A DNA stretch of 16,201 nucleotides from Haemophilus parainfluenzae (GCA_018381425.1 JAGZRY010000014.1:1-16201), one strand, 5' to 3'. Positions 1 through 6,481 are shown, counted from the stretch's first letter. Numbers and translations are program-made. The notes: generated by a model from the sequence alone, not told the origin.

Positions 1-41
1 ATTGGGCTTGAATATACTGAATTGTACATAAAGCGTTTCAT
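1..41 (-). CDS. 5' end of an unidentified gene (partial, runs off the window)
   Basis: An ATG at 41-39 opens a reading frame that stays open to the window edge and begins MKRFMYNSVYSSP. A strong ribosome binding site, AAAGGGGG, lies 8 bases upstream, and the gap from the preceding Spo0A-C-like gene is only about 23 bases, so it is probably in the same transcript. Thirteen residues are too few to identify the product. The call rests on the ribosome binding site and the operon-like spacing. Confidence 0.4.
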   Translation of the reverse strand, partial: MKRFMYNSVYSSP

Positions 42-64
42 ACGGCAAGCCCCCTTTACAACAT

Positions 65-295
65 TTAAACCTTAACCTTTGTCTTTTTGGTAATCGTATG
101 AATATATTCCTCTGGTGTTGGGCGCTTATTTCCAAAGTATCGTTTAAAATTTGCCTGCACATCTGGGTCTGTACTTTCCATAGTTTTGTCTATGGTATAT
201 TGTAGCATAGCCCTAAATTCAGATACAGAAACACCTTGAGCTTTAGCACCAACTTTCATAATATAATTCATATCTCGTCTTTTAAGTCCTATCAT
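65..295 (-). CDS. Small protein resembling the C-terminal end of Spo0A (intact copy)
   Basis: A 76-residue protein beginning MIGLKRRDMNYIMKVGAKAQG. The start is the ATG at 295-293: AGGGAG lies 9 bases upstream, whereas the in-frame TTG three codons earlier directly abuts that site. Residues about 35-70 (TIDKTMESTDPDVQ, then [16 protein letters not shown]) resemble by eye the end of the Spo0A DNA-binding domain, with its A-I-E-x-A helix and its K-x-P-T-x-x-E-F-I motif. The N-terminal third is basic and unlike Spo0A. It follows the DUF4177 gene by 23 bases. A frameshifted paralogue lies at 8071-8300, with about 80% identity over the last 36 residues and much less before. The function is unknown; the Spo0A resemblance is my inference and covers only a fragment of that domain. 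Confidence 0.75.
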   Translation of the reverse strand: MIGLKRRDMNYIMKVGAKAQGVSVSEFRAMLQYTIDKTMESTDPDVQANFKRYFGNKRPTPEEYIHTITKKTKVKV

Positions 296-318
296 TAGAA
301 CCAACTCCCTAAAATAAG

Positions 319-510
319 TTAATCTTCTTTTTCAAAAATTAAATCTATCTTTCGCATACAACCTTTTGCGTCAATTTCTGTGGGTACAAACCCTGCGTAG
401 TGATACCCCGTTTTTGCGTAACTGTCAATAATTTCTTTATGTTTATCAGTACAAAGGAATACAACTCCTTTCGCATTATAGTTAATTTCTACATACTCAT
501 ATTTTTTCAT
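319..510 (-). CDS. DUF4177-family small protein
   Basis: A 63-residue protein beginning MKKYEYVEINYNAKGV. It has the usual DUF4177 pattern: an N-terminal K-Y-E-Y-V beta strand, a central H-x-E-I-I-D-x-Y-A helix (near residues 24-33), then G-Y-x-Y-A-G-F-V-P-T and a C-terminal D-L-I-F-E-K strand. Proteins of this family are short, cytosolic and of unknown function, and are common on Firmicute mobile elements. The ATG at 510-508 is preceded by AAAGGAG at a 9-base spacing. It lies in one direction with, and close to, the methyltransferase, a 40-residue ORF and the Spo0A-C-like gene, so all are probably cotranscribed. Confidence 0.8.
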   Translation of the reverse strand: MKKYEYVEINYNAKGVVFLCTDKHKEIIDSYAKTGYHYAGFVPTEIDAKGCMRKIDLIFEKED

Positions 511-540
511 TCTTCAAAACTCCTTTCAAATTCTAATTTA

Positions 541-663
541 TCAATTTCGTATCTTCTTGTATTCTTCTATGTTCAAATCATTACCCTCAAAGATAAAATT
601 ATTGATGCCGATCGGTAAACATATTAGAACGCAAATTATAGTGTCTGGTTCTAAAGAATTCAT
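541..663 (-). CDS. 40-residue ORF, probable single-pass membrane peptide, overlapping the methyltransferase stop
   Basis: The ATG at 663-661 overlaps the TGA stop of the methyltransferase in an ATGA arrangement, typical of translational coupling. The frame reads MNSLEPDTIICVLICLPIG and ends KKIRN at the TGA 543-541. Residues 8-25 form a hydrophobic stretch that could be one membrane segment. There is no clear ribosome binding site of its own (only an A-rich run), so expression would depend on coupling. A second frame immediately after it (R-Y-E-I-D-K-L-E-F-E-R) runs to a TGA overlapping the DUF4177 start, so the gene may originally have been longer and have been frameshifted. I do not recognise a family. 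Confidence 0.4.
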   Translation of the reverse strand: MNSLEPDTIICVLICLPIGINNFIFEGNDLNIEEYKKIRN

Positions 664-1376
664 TTTTTTTGTAGAATTATAGCAATAAAATTCAGATAAT
701 CTCCACCGCCAGCTTCTATTGCCTTACGGTCATTTATTGCATATTCATTATTTTGCTTTATCCAATCCGACCAAACTTCCGAATTACTTTCCATTTCATA
801 TATTGAAATTAAATCTGCCTTTTTACAATGACTAATTATGTTAGACCAATATGTTATATCATGTAGATAATCAAGTTCCTCTGGTGTCCATGATAACAAT
901 AACTCTTCTGGAAGTTTGTCATGGCAATCTTTCTTCATACCAGGAACTGTGATATAAATAAACCCGCCTTTTTTAACAAATGGAAGTAATTTTTCATCTA
1001 AATATATAGGGTCACGTCCAAAATAATTATATGAATCTGTACTTACTACAGCGTCAAAAAATTCTTTCTCAAATTTAAGTTCATTAGCGTCAGCTTTTAC
1101 GGATTTAATTTGTGCAGAAGATAATCCCATTTTTTTGAAAAATTCTTCATTTTCTTTTGGCTCACTCCATAAGTCAACTGCAAAAACAACAAATCCATAT
1201 TCTTTTGCAAGAAATACAGAAGTTAAACCTTGTCCACTTCCAAGGTCACAGACATAGCTACCAGACGGGATTTTATGATTTTGTAATAGTTCCTCTTGTA
1301 ATTTTATAGGATTCGGTCCCATAATTTTTGCCTGTAAGTCGGGTGTAAAATATTTTTTACTGCGAATATATTCCAT
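660..1376 (-). CDS. Class I SAM-dependent methyltransferase
   Basis: A 238-residue protein with the Rossmann-fold SAM-binding signature: motif I is DLGSGQG (residues 44-50), the acidic end of strand beta2 is D68 (FAVD), motif IV lies in FDAVVSTDSYNYF (107-119), and KKGGFIYITVPG (135-146) is the beta5 region. This is the layout of the small-molecule methyltransferases of the UbiE/cyclopropane synthase type; the acceptor cannot be read from sequence. The ATG at 1376 has GGAG at an 8-base spacing. It follows the TetR gene after a 121-base gap that contains only a weak promoter candidate (TTGTTA, 18 bases, TATTAA), so it may be transcribed from the TetR promoter and thus under its control. It is cytosolic, with no membrane segments. 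Confidence 0.85.
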   Translation of the reverse strand: MEYIRSKKYFTPDLQAKIMGPNPIKLQEELLQNHKIPSGSYVCDLGSGQGLTSVFLAKEYGFVVFAVDLWSEPKENEEFFKKMGLSSAQIKSVKADANELKFEKEFFDAVVSTDSYNYFGRDPIYLDEKLLPFVKKGGFIYITVPGMKKDCHDKLPEELLLSWTPEELDYLHDITYWSNIISHCKKADLISIYEMESNSEVWSDWIKQNNEYAINDRKAIEAGGGDYLNFIAIILQKK

Positions 1377-1497
1377 TTTCTCATCTCCATTATTGTAATA
1401 TTTTAATAGTTAATATTTGTGACTTATAACAATATTCATTTTGTGTTTCTCTGCTGAAATTAAAAAGTTATGTTTGTATTCAGGATAGAATAAAGGA

Positions 1498-2124
1498 TTA
1501 TTTTACTTTCTCATTTGTAATATATTTCTTAACAAATTGATTAACGTGTGTGGTTAATTGAGATTTTAAATCCCAACAATTTTCAACTGCGTCTGCTACA
1601 CTTATCAACAGAAATAATGGCGCATAATATTCAATAGCAAGTTGCTTTGTATCACACTCTTGAAGAACACCTTTTTCAACCATTTCATTAAATATATCTT
1701 CTATATAACTGATAGCACCATTTACAAGACATTTTTGATAAAGCATATTCATTTTTAAATTTCTATATTGCTCTAGTATTAACATTTTGCGAAAATTAGA
1801 CGCAAAGTCATCAGTCACCCAAAAATCGTATTGTGCAAGAGTAAATGTTATTAGACTTTCAATAGTTGTATTTTTGTATGCATTAGGAGCTACCTCTATT
1901 GTACTTTCTGGTACTTGATAATCCTTAGCTCGCTCATTATCAATTTGATACATACGTTCTACTATACAGTCAAAAATATCTTGCTTATTTTTATAATGCT
2001 TATATAACGCTCCTTTTGTCATTCCCAAGGCTTCCGCAATCATACTAACAGAAACAGCTTCATAACCATTCACCGCAAATAAGTGTAGTGCAACTTTTAA
2101 TATATTTTCTTTTGTGTCAGACAT
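1498..2124 (-). CDS. TetR/AcrR-family transcriptional repressor (first of two)
   Basis: A 208-residue protein with a canonical TetR DNA-binding domain at the N-terminus: TKENILKVALHLFAVNGYE, then a helix-turn-helix in residues 25-46 (VSMIAEALGMTKGALYKHY). The remainder is a helical, diverged ligand-binding domain from which the ligand cannot be inferred. The ATG at 2124-2122 has AAGGAGG at a 6-base spacing. Two palindromic operators surround a perfect-consensus promoter just upstream, which makes autorepression very likely. I found no other copy of that palindrome in the window. The nearest downstream candidate for regulation is the methyltransferase. Confidence 0.92.
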   Translation of the reverse strand: MSDTKENILKVALHLFAVNGYEAVSVSMIAEALGMTKGALYKHYKNKQDIFDCIVERMYQIDNERAKDYQVPESTIEVAPNAYKNTTIESLITFTLAQYDFWVTDDFASNFRKMLILEQYRNLKMNMLYQKCLVNGAISYIEDIFNEMVEKGVLQECDTKQLAIEYYAPLFLLISVADAVENCWDLKSQLTTHVNQFVKKYITNEKVK

Positions 2125-2142
2125 TTACAACCTCCTTTTTTA

Positions 2143-2158
2143 GTAAACGAGCGTTTAC
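2143..2158. promoter_or_regulatory. Operator O2 for the 1498-2124 TetR repressor
   Basis: The site GTAAACGAGCGTTTAC consists of perfect 7-base inverted arms around a 2-base centre. It lies between the -10 box (2170-2175) and the ribosome binding site, so bound repressor would block promoter clearance. It is the exact reverse complement of operator O1, 33 bases away, about three helical turns. The assignment to this TetR is inferred from position. Confidence 0.8.
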
Positions 2159-2169
2159 CTCTATAAATC

Positions 2170-2198
2170 ATTATAGTAAACGCTCGTTTACTTGTCAA
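2170..2198 (-). promoter_or_regulatory. Consensus sigma-A promoter of the 1498-2124 TetR gene
   Basis: On the minus strand the -35 TTGACA (2198-2193) and the -10 TATAAT (2175-2170) are separated by exactly 17 bases, a perfect match to the housekeeping consensus. It is directed at the TetR gene, whose start is 46 bases beyond the -10. Sixteen of the 17 spacer bases are operator O1, so a strong promoter appears to be held off by the repressor it encodes. Confidence 0.88.
2176..2191. promoter_or_regulatory. Operator O1 inside the -35/-10 spacer
   Basis: The site GTAAACGCTCGTTTAC is a palindrome with perfect 7-base arms that fills the spacer between the -35 and -10 boxes. A repressor bound here would exclude RNA polymerase. 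It matches O2 (2143-2158) in inverted orientation. Confidence 0.82.
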
Positions 2199-2320
2199 GT
2201 AGTATAAAATGTAGTGTGCCTTTGGTTCATAGGTTGATTTCTCAATTGTTGGTGTTTTGTGCCTTGCACCATATTTCCTACATACATTTCTCTATGCAAA
2301 AGACTGTTAATTGTAAAGAA
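2195..2320 (-). pseudogene. Remnant of a serine site-specific recombinase
   Basis: An open stretch of 41 codons with no start of its own reads INSLLHREMYVGNMVQG and continues to a TGA at 2197-2195. The R-E-x-Y-V-G-N-M-V-Q-G motif preceded by a helix is familiar from the central 'recombinase' domain of large serine recombinases of Clostridia. In the upstream direction the frame is closed by a stop, so only a fragment survives. Its stop codon overlaps the -35 box of the TetR promoter. The call is by motif memory only and other origins are possible. Confidence 0.4.
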
Positions 2321-2413
2321 TTGTACTCAAAGCTTTCCTTAACGTTAGCCCCTTTAAAGCACTTTCTAGTATCTAAAAACATCATTCTACAACATAACAG
2401 ATTTCAATAAACC

Positions 2414-2554
2414 TTAATACATCTTGTCGTCCTTGCTATTTTTTGAACGATTGTTAGAATTTCTCCTTTGGTTATACTTCTTCATAATTACAATTTTAAG
2501 TAAGCCAACGACAATCAAAACCATAACAATGATAATCCACCAGTATTGTTCCAT
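2414..2554 (-). CDS. 46-residue single-pass membrane protein at the end of the exporter operon
   Basis: The ATG at 2554-2552 opens a frame reading MEQYWWIIIVMVLIVVGLL. Residues 4-23 are one hydrophobic membrane segment, followed by a strongly basic and polar tail (K-K-Y-N-Q-R-R and several N, S and K residues), the pattern of an N-out or signal-anchor small protein. A run of eight G residues beginning about 10 bases upstream (2564-2571) may act as the ribosome binding site. It lies 54 bases after the cation transporter stop, so it is likely the last gene of the ABC/CDF transcript. It may be an accessory subunit of one of those transporters; no family is recognised. Confidence 0.6.
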   Translation of the reverse strand: MEQYWWIIIVMVLIVVGLLKIVIMKKYNQRRNSNNRSKNSKDDKMY

Positions 2555-2608
2555 AACCTACTTTCCCCCCCCTTTCCCTTTCAATAGTCTTAAATCATCT
2601 TCCCTGTC

Positions 2609-3520
2609 CTATGGAGAATAGGGAAGTTCATTCGTATTAACATGTACCATACAATGTTTACATTGTGGAAAGTTGTTTTCAATCGTTTGATGGACTCCCT
2701 CAGCAATTCTATGAGCGTCATAAAGAGCTAAATTACCATCAGCTAATATTTCAATATCTACATACATTTTCGCTCCAAACATGCGGGTTTTTAATTCATC
2801 AATACCATCAACCCCTTGCTGCTGAAGCACAACTTCCCTAATCTTTGTTTCAGTAGCATTGTCACAACTATGGTCTACCATTTTGTTAATGCTTTCTTTG
2901 AAAATGTCCAAAGCAGCTTTTAAGATACAACCGCAAATCACAACGCTTGCAATAGGGTCGAGAATAGCATAGCCTAAACGTGTTCCTAAAATGCCAATTA
3001 AGGAACCAACCGACGAGAGTGCATCAGAGCGGTGATGCCATGCGTCAGCCATAAGTGCGTCAGAATTTGTATGCTTTGCAGCACTTCTTGTATACCAGTA
3101 CATCCACTCTTTTATAACAATGGATAAGACTGCCGCCGTAAGTGCGATTCCACTAGAGACAGAAAGCGTATTGTACTGTCCTGAAAAGATTTTCTTGATA
3201 CCTGAATAGCCTATTCCAGCACCCGTTATAGCCAATGCAACAGAGAGAATAATGGAAGCCACACATTCCATACGTTCATGCCCATAAGGATGTTCTCTAT
3301 CAGGCTGTTTTTCTGATATTTTAATTCCAACCATCACAACGATTGTGCTTAATACATCAGAAGCCGAATGTACAGCGTCCGACAGCATGGCACTTGACTT
3401 TCCTATATATCCGGCAGCAAATTTAAGTAGCGATAAACTCAGGTTGATGATTAATGTGATTTTGGAAACCTGAATAGCCTTATTTACATTTTTGTTTTGC
3501 AGAAGTCTACCTTTTTTCAT
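2609..3520 (-). CDS. Cation diffusion facilitator (CDF) divalent metal exporter
   Basis: A 303-residue protein of the normal length for bacterial CDF transporters, which exchange Zn2+, Fe2+, Mn2+ or similar ions for protons. It has an N-terminal set of six membrane segments and a cytosolic dimerisation domain from about residue 210. The transport-site residues are visible: in TM2, SDAVHSASD gives H51 and D55; in TM5, AWHHRSD gives H162 and D166. The conserved loop H-P-Y-G-H-E-R is at 77-83. The HxxxD/HxxxD pairing is typical of zinc-type members, but metal choice is not certain. The ATG has AGAAGG at a 6-base spacing overlapping the end of the permease gene 11 bases upstream, so it belongs to the ABC operon. 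A CDF pump in an ABC exporter operon is unusual. Confidence 0.92.
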   Translation of the reverse strand: MKKGRLLQNKNVNKAIQVSKITLIINLSLSLLKFAAGYIGKSSAMLSDAVHSASDVLSTIVVMVGIKISEKQPDREHPYGHERMECVASIILSVALAITGAGIGYSGIKKIFSGQYNTLSVSSGIALTAAVLSIVIKEWMYWYTRSAAKHTNSDALMADAWHHRSDALSSVGSLIGILGTRLGYAILDPIASVVICGCILKAALDIFKESINKMVDHSCDNATETKIREVVLQQQGVDGIDELKTRMFGAKMYVDIEILADGNLALYDAHRIAEGVHQTIENNFPQCKHCMVHVNTNELPYSP

Positions 3521-3531
3521 AATATGCCTTC

Positions 3532-4230
3532 TTATCCTGCCAGCTTCCTAAACAGACGTTTTGTAAGGAAGTAGTACCAGACTAAAGCTACCACCAATCC
3601 TATGGAGAAATAAAGAACCGCTTCATTCTGCATGGCTTTCGCTACCCAAAATGATGGAAGGAAGCCAACCGAGAACTGGTAATAACTATCAATAAAAAAG
3701 GGAGCTGGTATTCCGAGTAATGTAAGTGCAGCTAGTTTTGTAACTGCCATACCCTCTAATTTATTGCTTGATAATGTGATAATCATAAGTGAAACAATAA
3801 TTGCCTGTACTGAGCCGAGAAGCGCCAAACATATTGTCATTCCAATGGACAACTTTTCTAATGAAAAAAGCAACAGTACAATAAAAGCGATGACCGCCGA
3901 AATAATTGAGGGTACTCCCAACCTTGTAAAGAGATACCCCGACTTACCAAGAGGGGTAATCGAAAAGTACTGTGACACTTTATCGTCGATTTCCTCTAAT
4001 GTAATCATTGCAAATGCAAAGCAGAGCAATACAGGAGCCATGATTGAAAGTAATAAATCAAAGATTGGATAGTATGCTTGCAAAGAAAAATCTGTTATTC
4101 TTTCAAGAAAGGGAATACCGAATTTAATCAAAGCTCCCATGACAAAAGGCGTAAAACAAGCTGCAAACATCATAGGGTCGCTCTTGATTTGCTTAAATAC
4201 TTGTATGGTACTGGATAATATCCTTTTCAT
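3532..4230 (-). CDS. ABC-2 type exporter permease, second subunit
   Basis: About 232 residues, hydrophobic, with roughly six membrane segments. The start is the ATG at 4230-4228 (MKRILSSTIQVFKQI), which has AGGAGG at a 9-base spacing and overlaps the stop of the preceding permease as ATGA. A longer reading from a GTG at 4257 has no better site and would run through the neighbour. With the adjacent permease and ATPase it forms a heteromeric ABC exporter. Such permeases have no soluble motif that tells the substrate. Confidence 0.85.
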   Translation of the reverse strand: MKRILSSTIQVFKQIKSDPMMFAACFTPFVMGALIKFGIPFLERITDFSLQAYYPIFDLLLSIMAPVLLCFAFAMITLEEIDDKVSQYFSITPLGKSGYLFTRLGVPSIISAVIAFIVLLLFSLEKLSIGMTICLALLGSVQAIIVSLMIITLSSNKLEGMAVTKLAALTLLGIPAPFFIDSYYQFSVGFLPSFWVAKAMQNEAVLYFSIGLVVALVWYYFLTKRLFRKLAG

Positions 4231-4910
4231 AGCTTTACACCTCCTAAACTTCTCCACATATGCTTAACTGTATGTCGTGCAACTATGTAGAGGATAATCA
4301 ACGTAACAATTACAAGTACCATATCAAACGATAGTAAAATACTTTTTCCAGTTATGAGGTTCATGCAAGCTGTGAACGGAAAAAAGCGGAATATATCTGG
4401 TAGCTTTACAAACAGACCAACGATAGGTGGAACAAAGCAAACAATTTCTATCGGCATAATCACAATGAGAAATTGGTTCAAGTTTGAAATTTTTGTAGCT
4501 GCAATAATTCCAAGCATAGTAAAGATTGCTGAGGTCAAAGCCGTACCAACTGTGATACCAAGTAAATGATTGCTGCCGGAAACTACCCCTAATATCAATG
4601 CGATTATCGTAGAAATAGCAATCAACGCAACTGTTTTTGAAAGTATATATTCCGATATTTTTACAGGAGATACCACCATAGCATTTAATACCTTTTGACT
4701 TTTTTCCAAAAGAACAATCGCTCCCATGAAAAACAATCCCATTGCTGCTGGGTCAGAGTAGATCATAATAGAAGCAATATCCGTTTTCCAATGTTCCGGC
4801 AAAGCGGCAATCCCGCACACATATAAAACTGTTAATATAAAGTAGATAAAATAGAAACCATATTTCCATTGGAAATGTATATCACCACAAATTAAACGTC
4901 CCAATCTCAT
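4227..4910 (-). CDS. ABC-2 type exporter permease, first subunit
   Basis: A 227-residue integral membrane protein (starts MRLGRLICGDIHFQWKYGFY) with about six membrane segments. The N-terminal G-D-I-x-F-Q-x-K-Y-G-F-Y pattern resembles permeases annotated in Firmicutes as fluoroquinolone-export-type ABC subunits; I recall this from family naming and treat it as a weak hint. The cytosolic loop L-E-K-S-Q-K-V-L-N-A-M near residues 68-78 is the usual coupling region. The ATG at 4910 overlaps the ATPase stop as ATGA and has GGGAGG at an 8-base spacing. Confidence 0.87.
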   Translation of the reverse strand: MRLGRLICGDIHFQWKYGFYFIYFILTVLYVCGIAALPEHWKTDIASIMIYSDPAAMGLFFMGAIVLLEKSQKVLNAMVVSPVKISEYILSKTVALIAISTIIALILGVVSGSNHLLGITVGTALTSAIFTMLGIIAATKISNLNQFLIVIMPIEIVCFVPPIVGLFVKLPDIFRFFPFTACMNLITGKSILLSFDMVLVIVTLIILYIVARHTVKHMWRSLGGVKL

Positions 4911-5752
4911 TGAAGTGTCCTCCCTGTAATATCAACAAAAATATCATTTAATGTAGGCTCACTACTATGAATAGAAAGCAGACGGTTTTCGGAAATTAAA
5001 CTTTTTAACAACTTATCTTCTGTGGTTCTATCAAGCAGACATTCTCCGGTTTTCTCGCCTTTATCATAGTAGGTATAGTGTATTTTGGCAGCTCCCCTTG
5101 ACATAATCAAATTATGTGGACTATCCAATGCACTGACTTTTCCGGCAACAATAAAGGCTACTTGGTCACATAGCTCTGTTGCGTCAAACATATTGTGAGT
5201 AGTAATGATAATCGTTTTTCCGCGTTTCTTTTCCGCAAGAATAATATCTTTCATTAAACGATTATTTGTAGGGTCAAGACCGCTTGTAGGTTCATCAAGG
5301 AATAATATATCAGGGTCATGGACTAACGCTTTAATGAAATTCAAGCGAGAACGCATACCTTTGGAAAAGTCAGCAACTTTTTTGTCCCCATCATTTTCTA
5401 AGCCTACCATATGCAATAATTCATCAATAGACCGAGGTTGCTTGTCATATAGAGAAGCAAAATAGGCGAGATTTTGTCGTGCTGTGAATTTCTCGTAGCA
5501 GGTTGAAAATTCAAAGTCTACTCCAATATTTTCATAAAACCGATTTGTATGCTCCCTTATTTCTGTACCTGCAACTTTTACGCTGCCTTTATAACTTGTA
5601 TTAAGCCCAGTTAAAATTTTTTGAATAGTTGATTTTCCAGCACCAGAGGGTCCTAAAAAACCGAAAATTTCTCCTCTCCCAACATGGAAACTTACATTCT
5701 CAACAAACGGTTTGTCAGTATAGCTAAAATACAGTTTTTTTACATCAATCAT
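4907..5752 (-). CDS. ABC exporter ATP-binding protein
   Basis: A 281-residue nucleotide-binding subunit. Motifs seen: Walker A GPSGAGKS (34-41), signature FSKGMRSRL (129-137), Walker B ILFLDEP (149-155), D-loop SGLD (157-160) and H-loop H186. At the Q-loop position the residue is E81 (VDFEFS), an 'E-loop' as described for lantibiotic-immunity ATPases of the LanF type. The C-terminal extension of about 70 residues ends E-P-T-L-N-D-I-F-V, the common terminus of this BcrA-like class. The ATG has AAAGGAGG at an 8-base spacing. It heads the operon that continues with two permeases, the CDF pump and a small membrane protein. The substrate is unknown: an antimicrobial peptide, drug or lipid is plausible. 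Confidence 0.93.
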   Translation of the reverse strand: MIDVKKLYFSYTDKPFVENVSFHVGRGEIFGFLGPSGAGKSTIQKILTGLNTSYKGSVKVAGTEIREHTNRFYENIGVDFEFSTCYEKFTARQNLAYFASLYDKQPRSIDELLHMVGLENDGDKKVADFSKGMRSRLNFIKALVHDPDILFLDEPTSGLDPTNNRLMKDIILAEKKRGKTIIITTHNMFDATELCDQVAFIVAGKVSALDSPHNLIMSRGAAKIHYTYYDKGEKTGECLLDRTTEDKLLKSLISENRLLSIHSSEPTLNDIFVDITGRTLQ

Positions 5753-5773
5753 TATTCATTCCTCCTTTAACTT

Positions 5774-5800
5774 TATGACGTTTATAGATATATAGTCATA
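5774..5800. promoter_or_regulatory. Operator 1 of the shared palindrome, in front of the ABC operon
   Basis: TATGAC, 15 bases, GTCATA. The same half sites at the same spacing occur at 6452-6478 and 7388-7414. On the minus strand a TTTACA box (5811-5806) followed after 17 bases by TCTATA would place this operator over the -10, though this promoter is weaker than the other two. The repressor is inferred to be the TetR protein at 5856-6443. Confidence 0.7.
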
Positions 5801-5814
5801 TAAACTGTAAAAAA

Positions 5815-5851
5815 TTTGTTTGGCTACCTGCCTGTCAAATAACCAAACAAA
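5815..5851 (-). terminator. Inverted repeat after the second TetR gene, possible weak terminator
   Basis: Perfect 9-base arms, TTTGTTTGG and CCAAACAAA, enclose 19 bases, directly after the TetR stop. On the minus strand the second arm runs into a T-rich stretch ending at 5811. The stem is AT-rich, so termination would be partial. The loop holds a TTGACA (5838-5833) that could be a -35 but has no good -10 partner. Confidence 0.4.
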
Positions 5852-5855
5852 ATTG

Positions 5856-6443
5856 TTACTCTGCTACTACTTGCTGAATAATACCATTCACTAAAAGATT
5901 TTGTATCATATTCAGTTCTTCGTCCTCTTTGAATTGTTCCAAACAGGATAAAACAGAATACAGGGATTTTATAATAACCGTATGCGGAACCAAAAATACA
6001 ACCCCTAAATCTTCTAATATCTCCAATATACGGATATCACTGTACATATGATTTTCAAAAATATCTGACGATATTTTTCTTTGTAGATAGTCCATTAAAG
6101 ATAAATCAATCTGTGAAAGAATAGGCGAAGTAATCACCCCCGTTAAACTTAGCATGATAACGTCCTTTGCTAAATCTCTATGGTTCTTATACTTTTTCTT
6201 TTTAACGGTTGTTTCTATACTTGTAAATAACTCTTTTTGTAAGCGAAAATTGATTTCCACATATAGATGTTCTTTACTGGGATAAAAAGCATAGAATGAA
6301 CCTTTTGATATGTTTACAGCAGCTGCTAAATCATCAACTGTTACTTTTTTTAAGCCGTGTAATGAAAACAGCTTTTCTCCCTCTATCAAAAGTTTACTGT
6401 TTATGATTTCTTTTTCTTGTTCCGTAAATCGTGGCAAACTCAT
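5856..6443 (-). CDS. TetR/AcrR-family repressor of the hydrolase and ABC exporter cassette
   Basis: A 195-residue TetR protein. The helix-turn-helix is at residues 35-55 (VDDLAAAVNISKGSFYAFYPSKE), the consensus region of the family. The rest is helical and family-unspecific. The start MSLPRFTEQEKE has AAGGGGG just upstream, a short spacing. It sits between the hydrolase and the ABC operon. A common palindrome is found before itself and before both neighbours, so it probably represses all three units and responds to a compound handled by the hydrolase or the exporter. The operator assignment is inference; the family call is firm. Confidence 0.92.
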   Translation of the reverse strand: MSLPRFTEQEKEIINSKLLIEGEKLFSLHGLKKVTVDDLAAAVNISKGSFYAFYPSKEHLYVEINFRLQKELFTSIETTVKKKKYKNHRDLAKDVIMLSLTGVITSPILSQIDLSLMDYLQRKISSDIFENHMYSDIRILEILEDLGVVFLVPHTVIIKSLYSVLSCLEQFKEDEELNMIQNLLVNGIIQQVVAE

Positions 6444-6451
6444 AACCCCCT

Positions 6452-6478
6452 TATGACTAAAATGTTTTTATCGTCATG
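6452..6478. promoter_or_regulatory. Operator 2 of the shared palindrome, in front of the TetR gene
   Basis: TATGAC, 15 bases, GTCATG. It lies between the -10 box and the start codon and touches the ribosome binding site, so binding would block the repressor's own expression. It has the same half sites and spacing as operators 1 and 3. Confidence 0.75.
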
Positions 6479-6481
6479 AAA

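Noticed and set aside
2192-2621. Two plus-strand ORFs (72 and 65 codons)
   Set aside because: They have no convincing ribosome binding site or family pattern; they oppose the recombinase remnant and the 46-residue membrane protein frame, which have better support.
2600-2625. Inverted repeat TTCCCT/AGGGAA at the end of the CDF gene as terminator
   Set aside because: It has short arms, overlaps coding sequence and has no T-run, and the small membrane protein gene follows closely.
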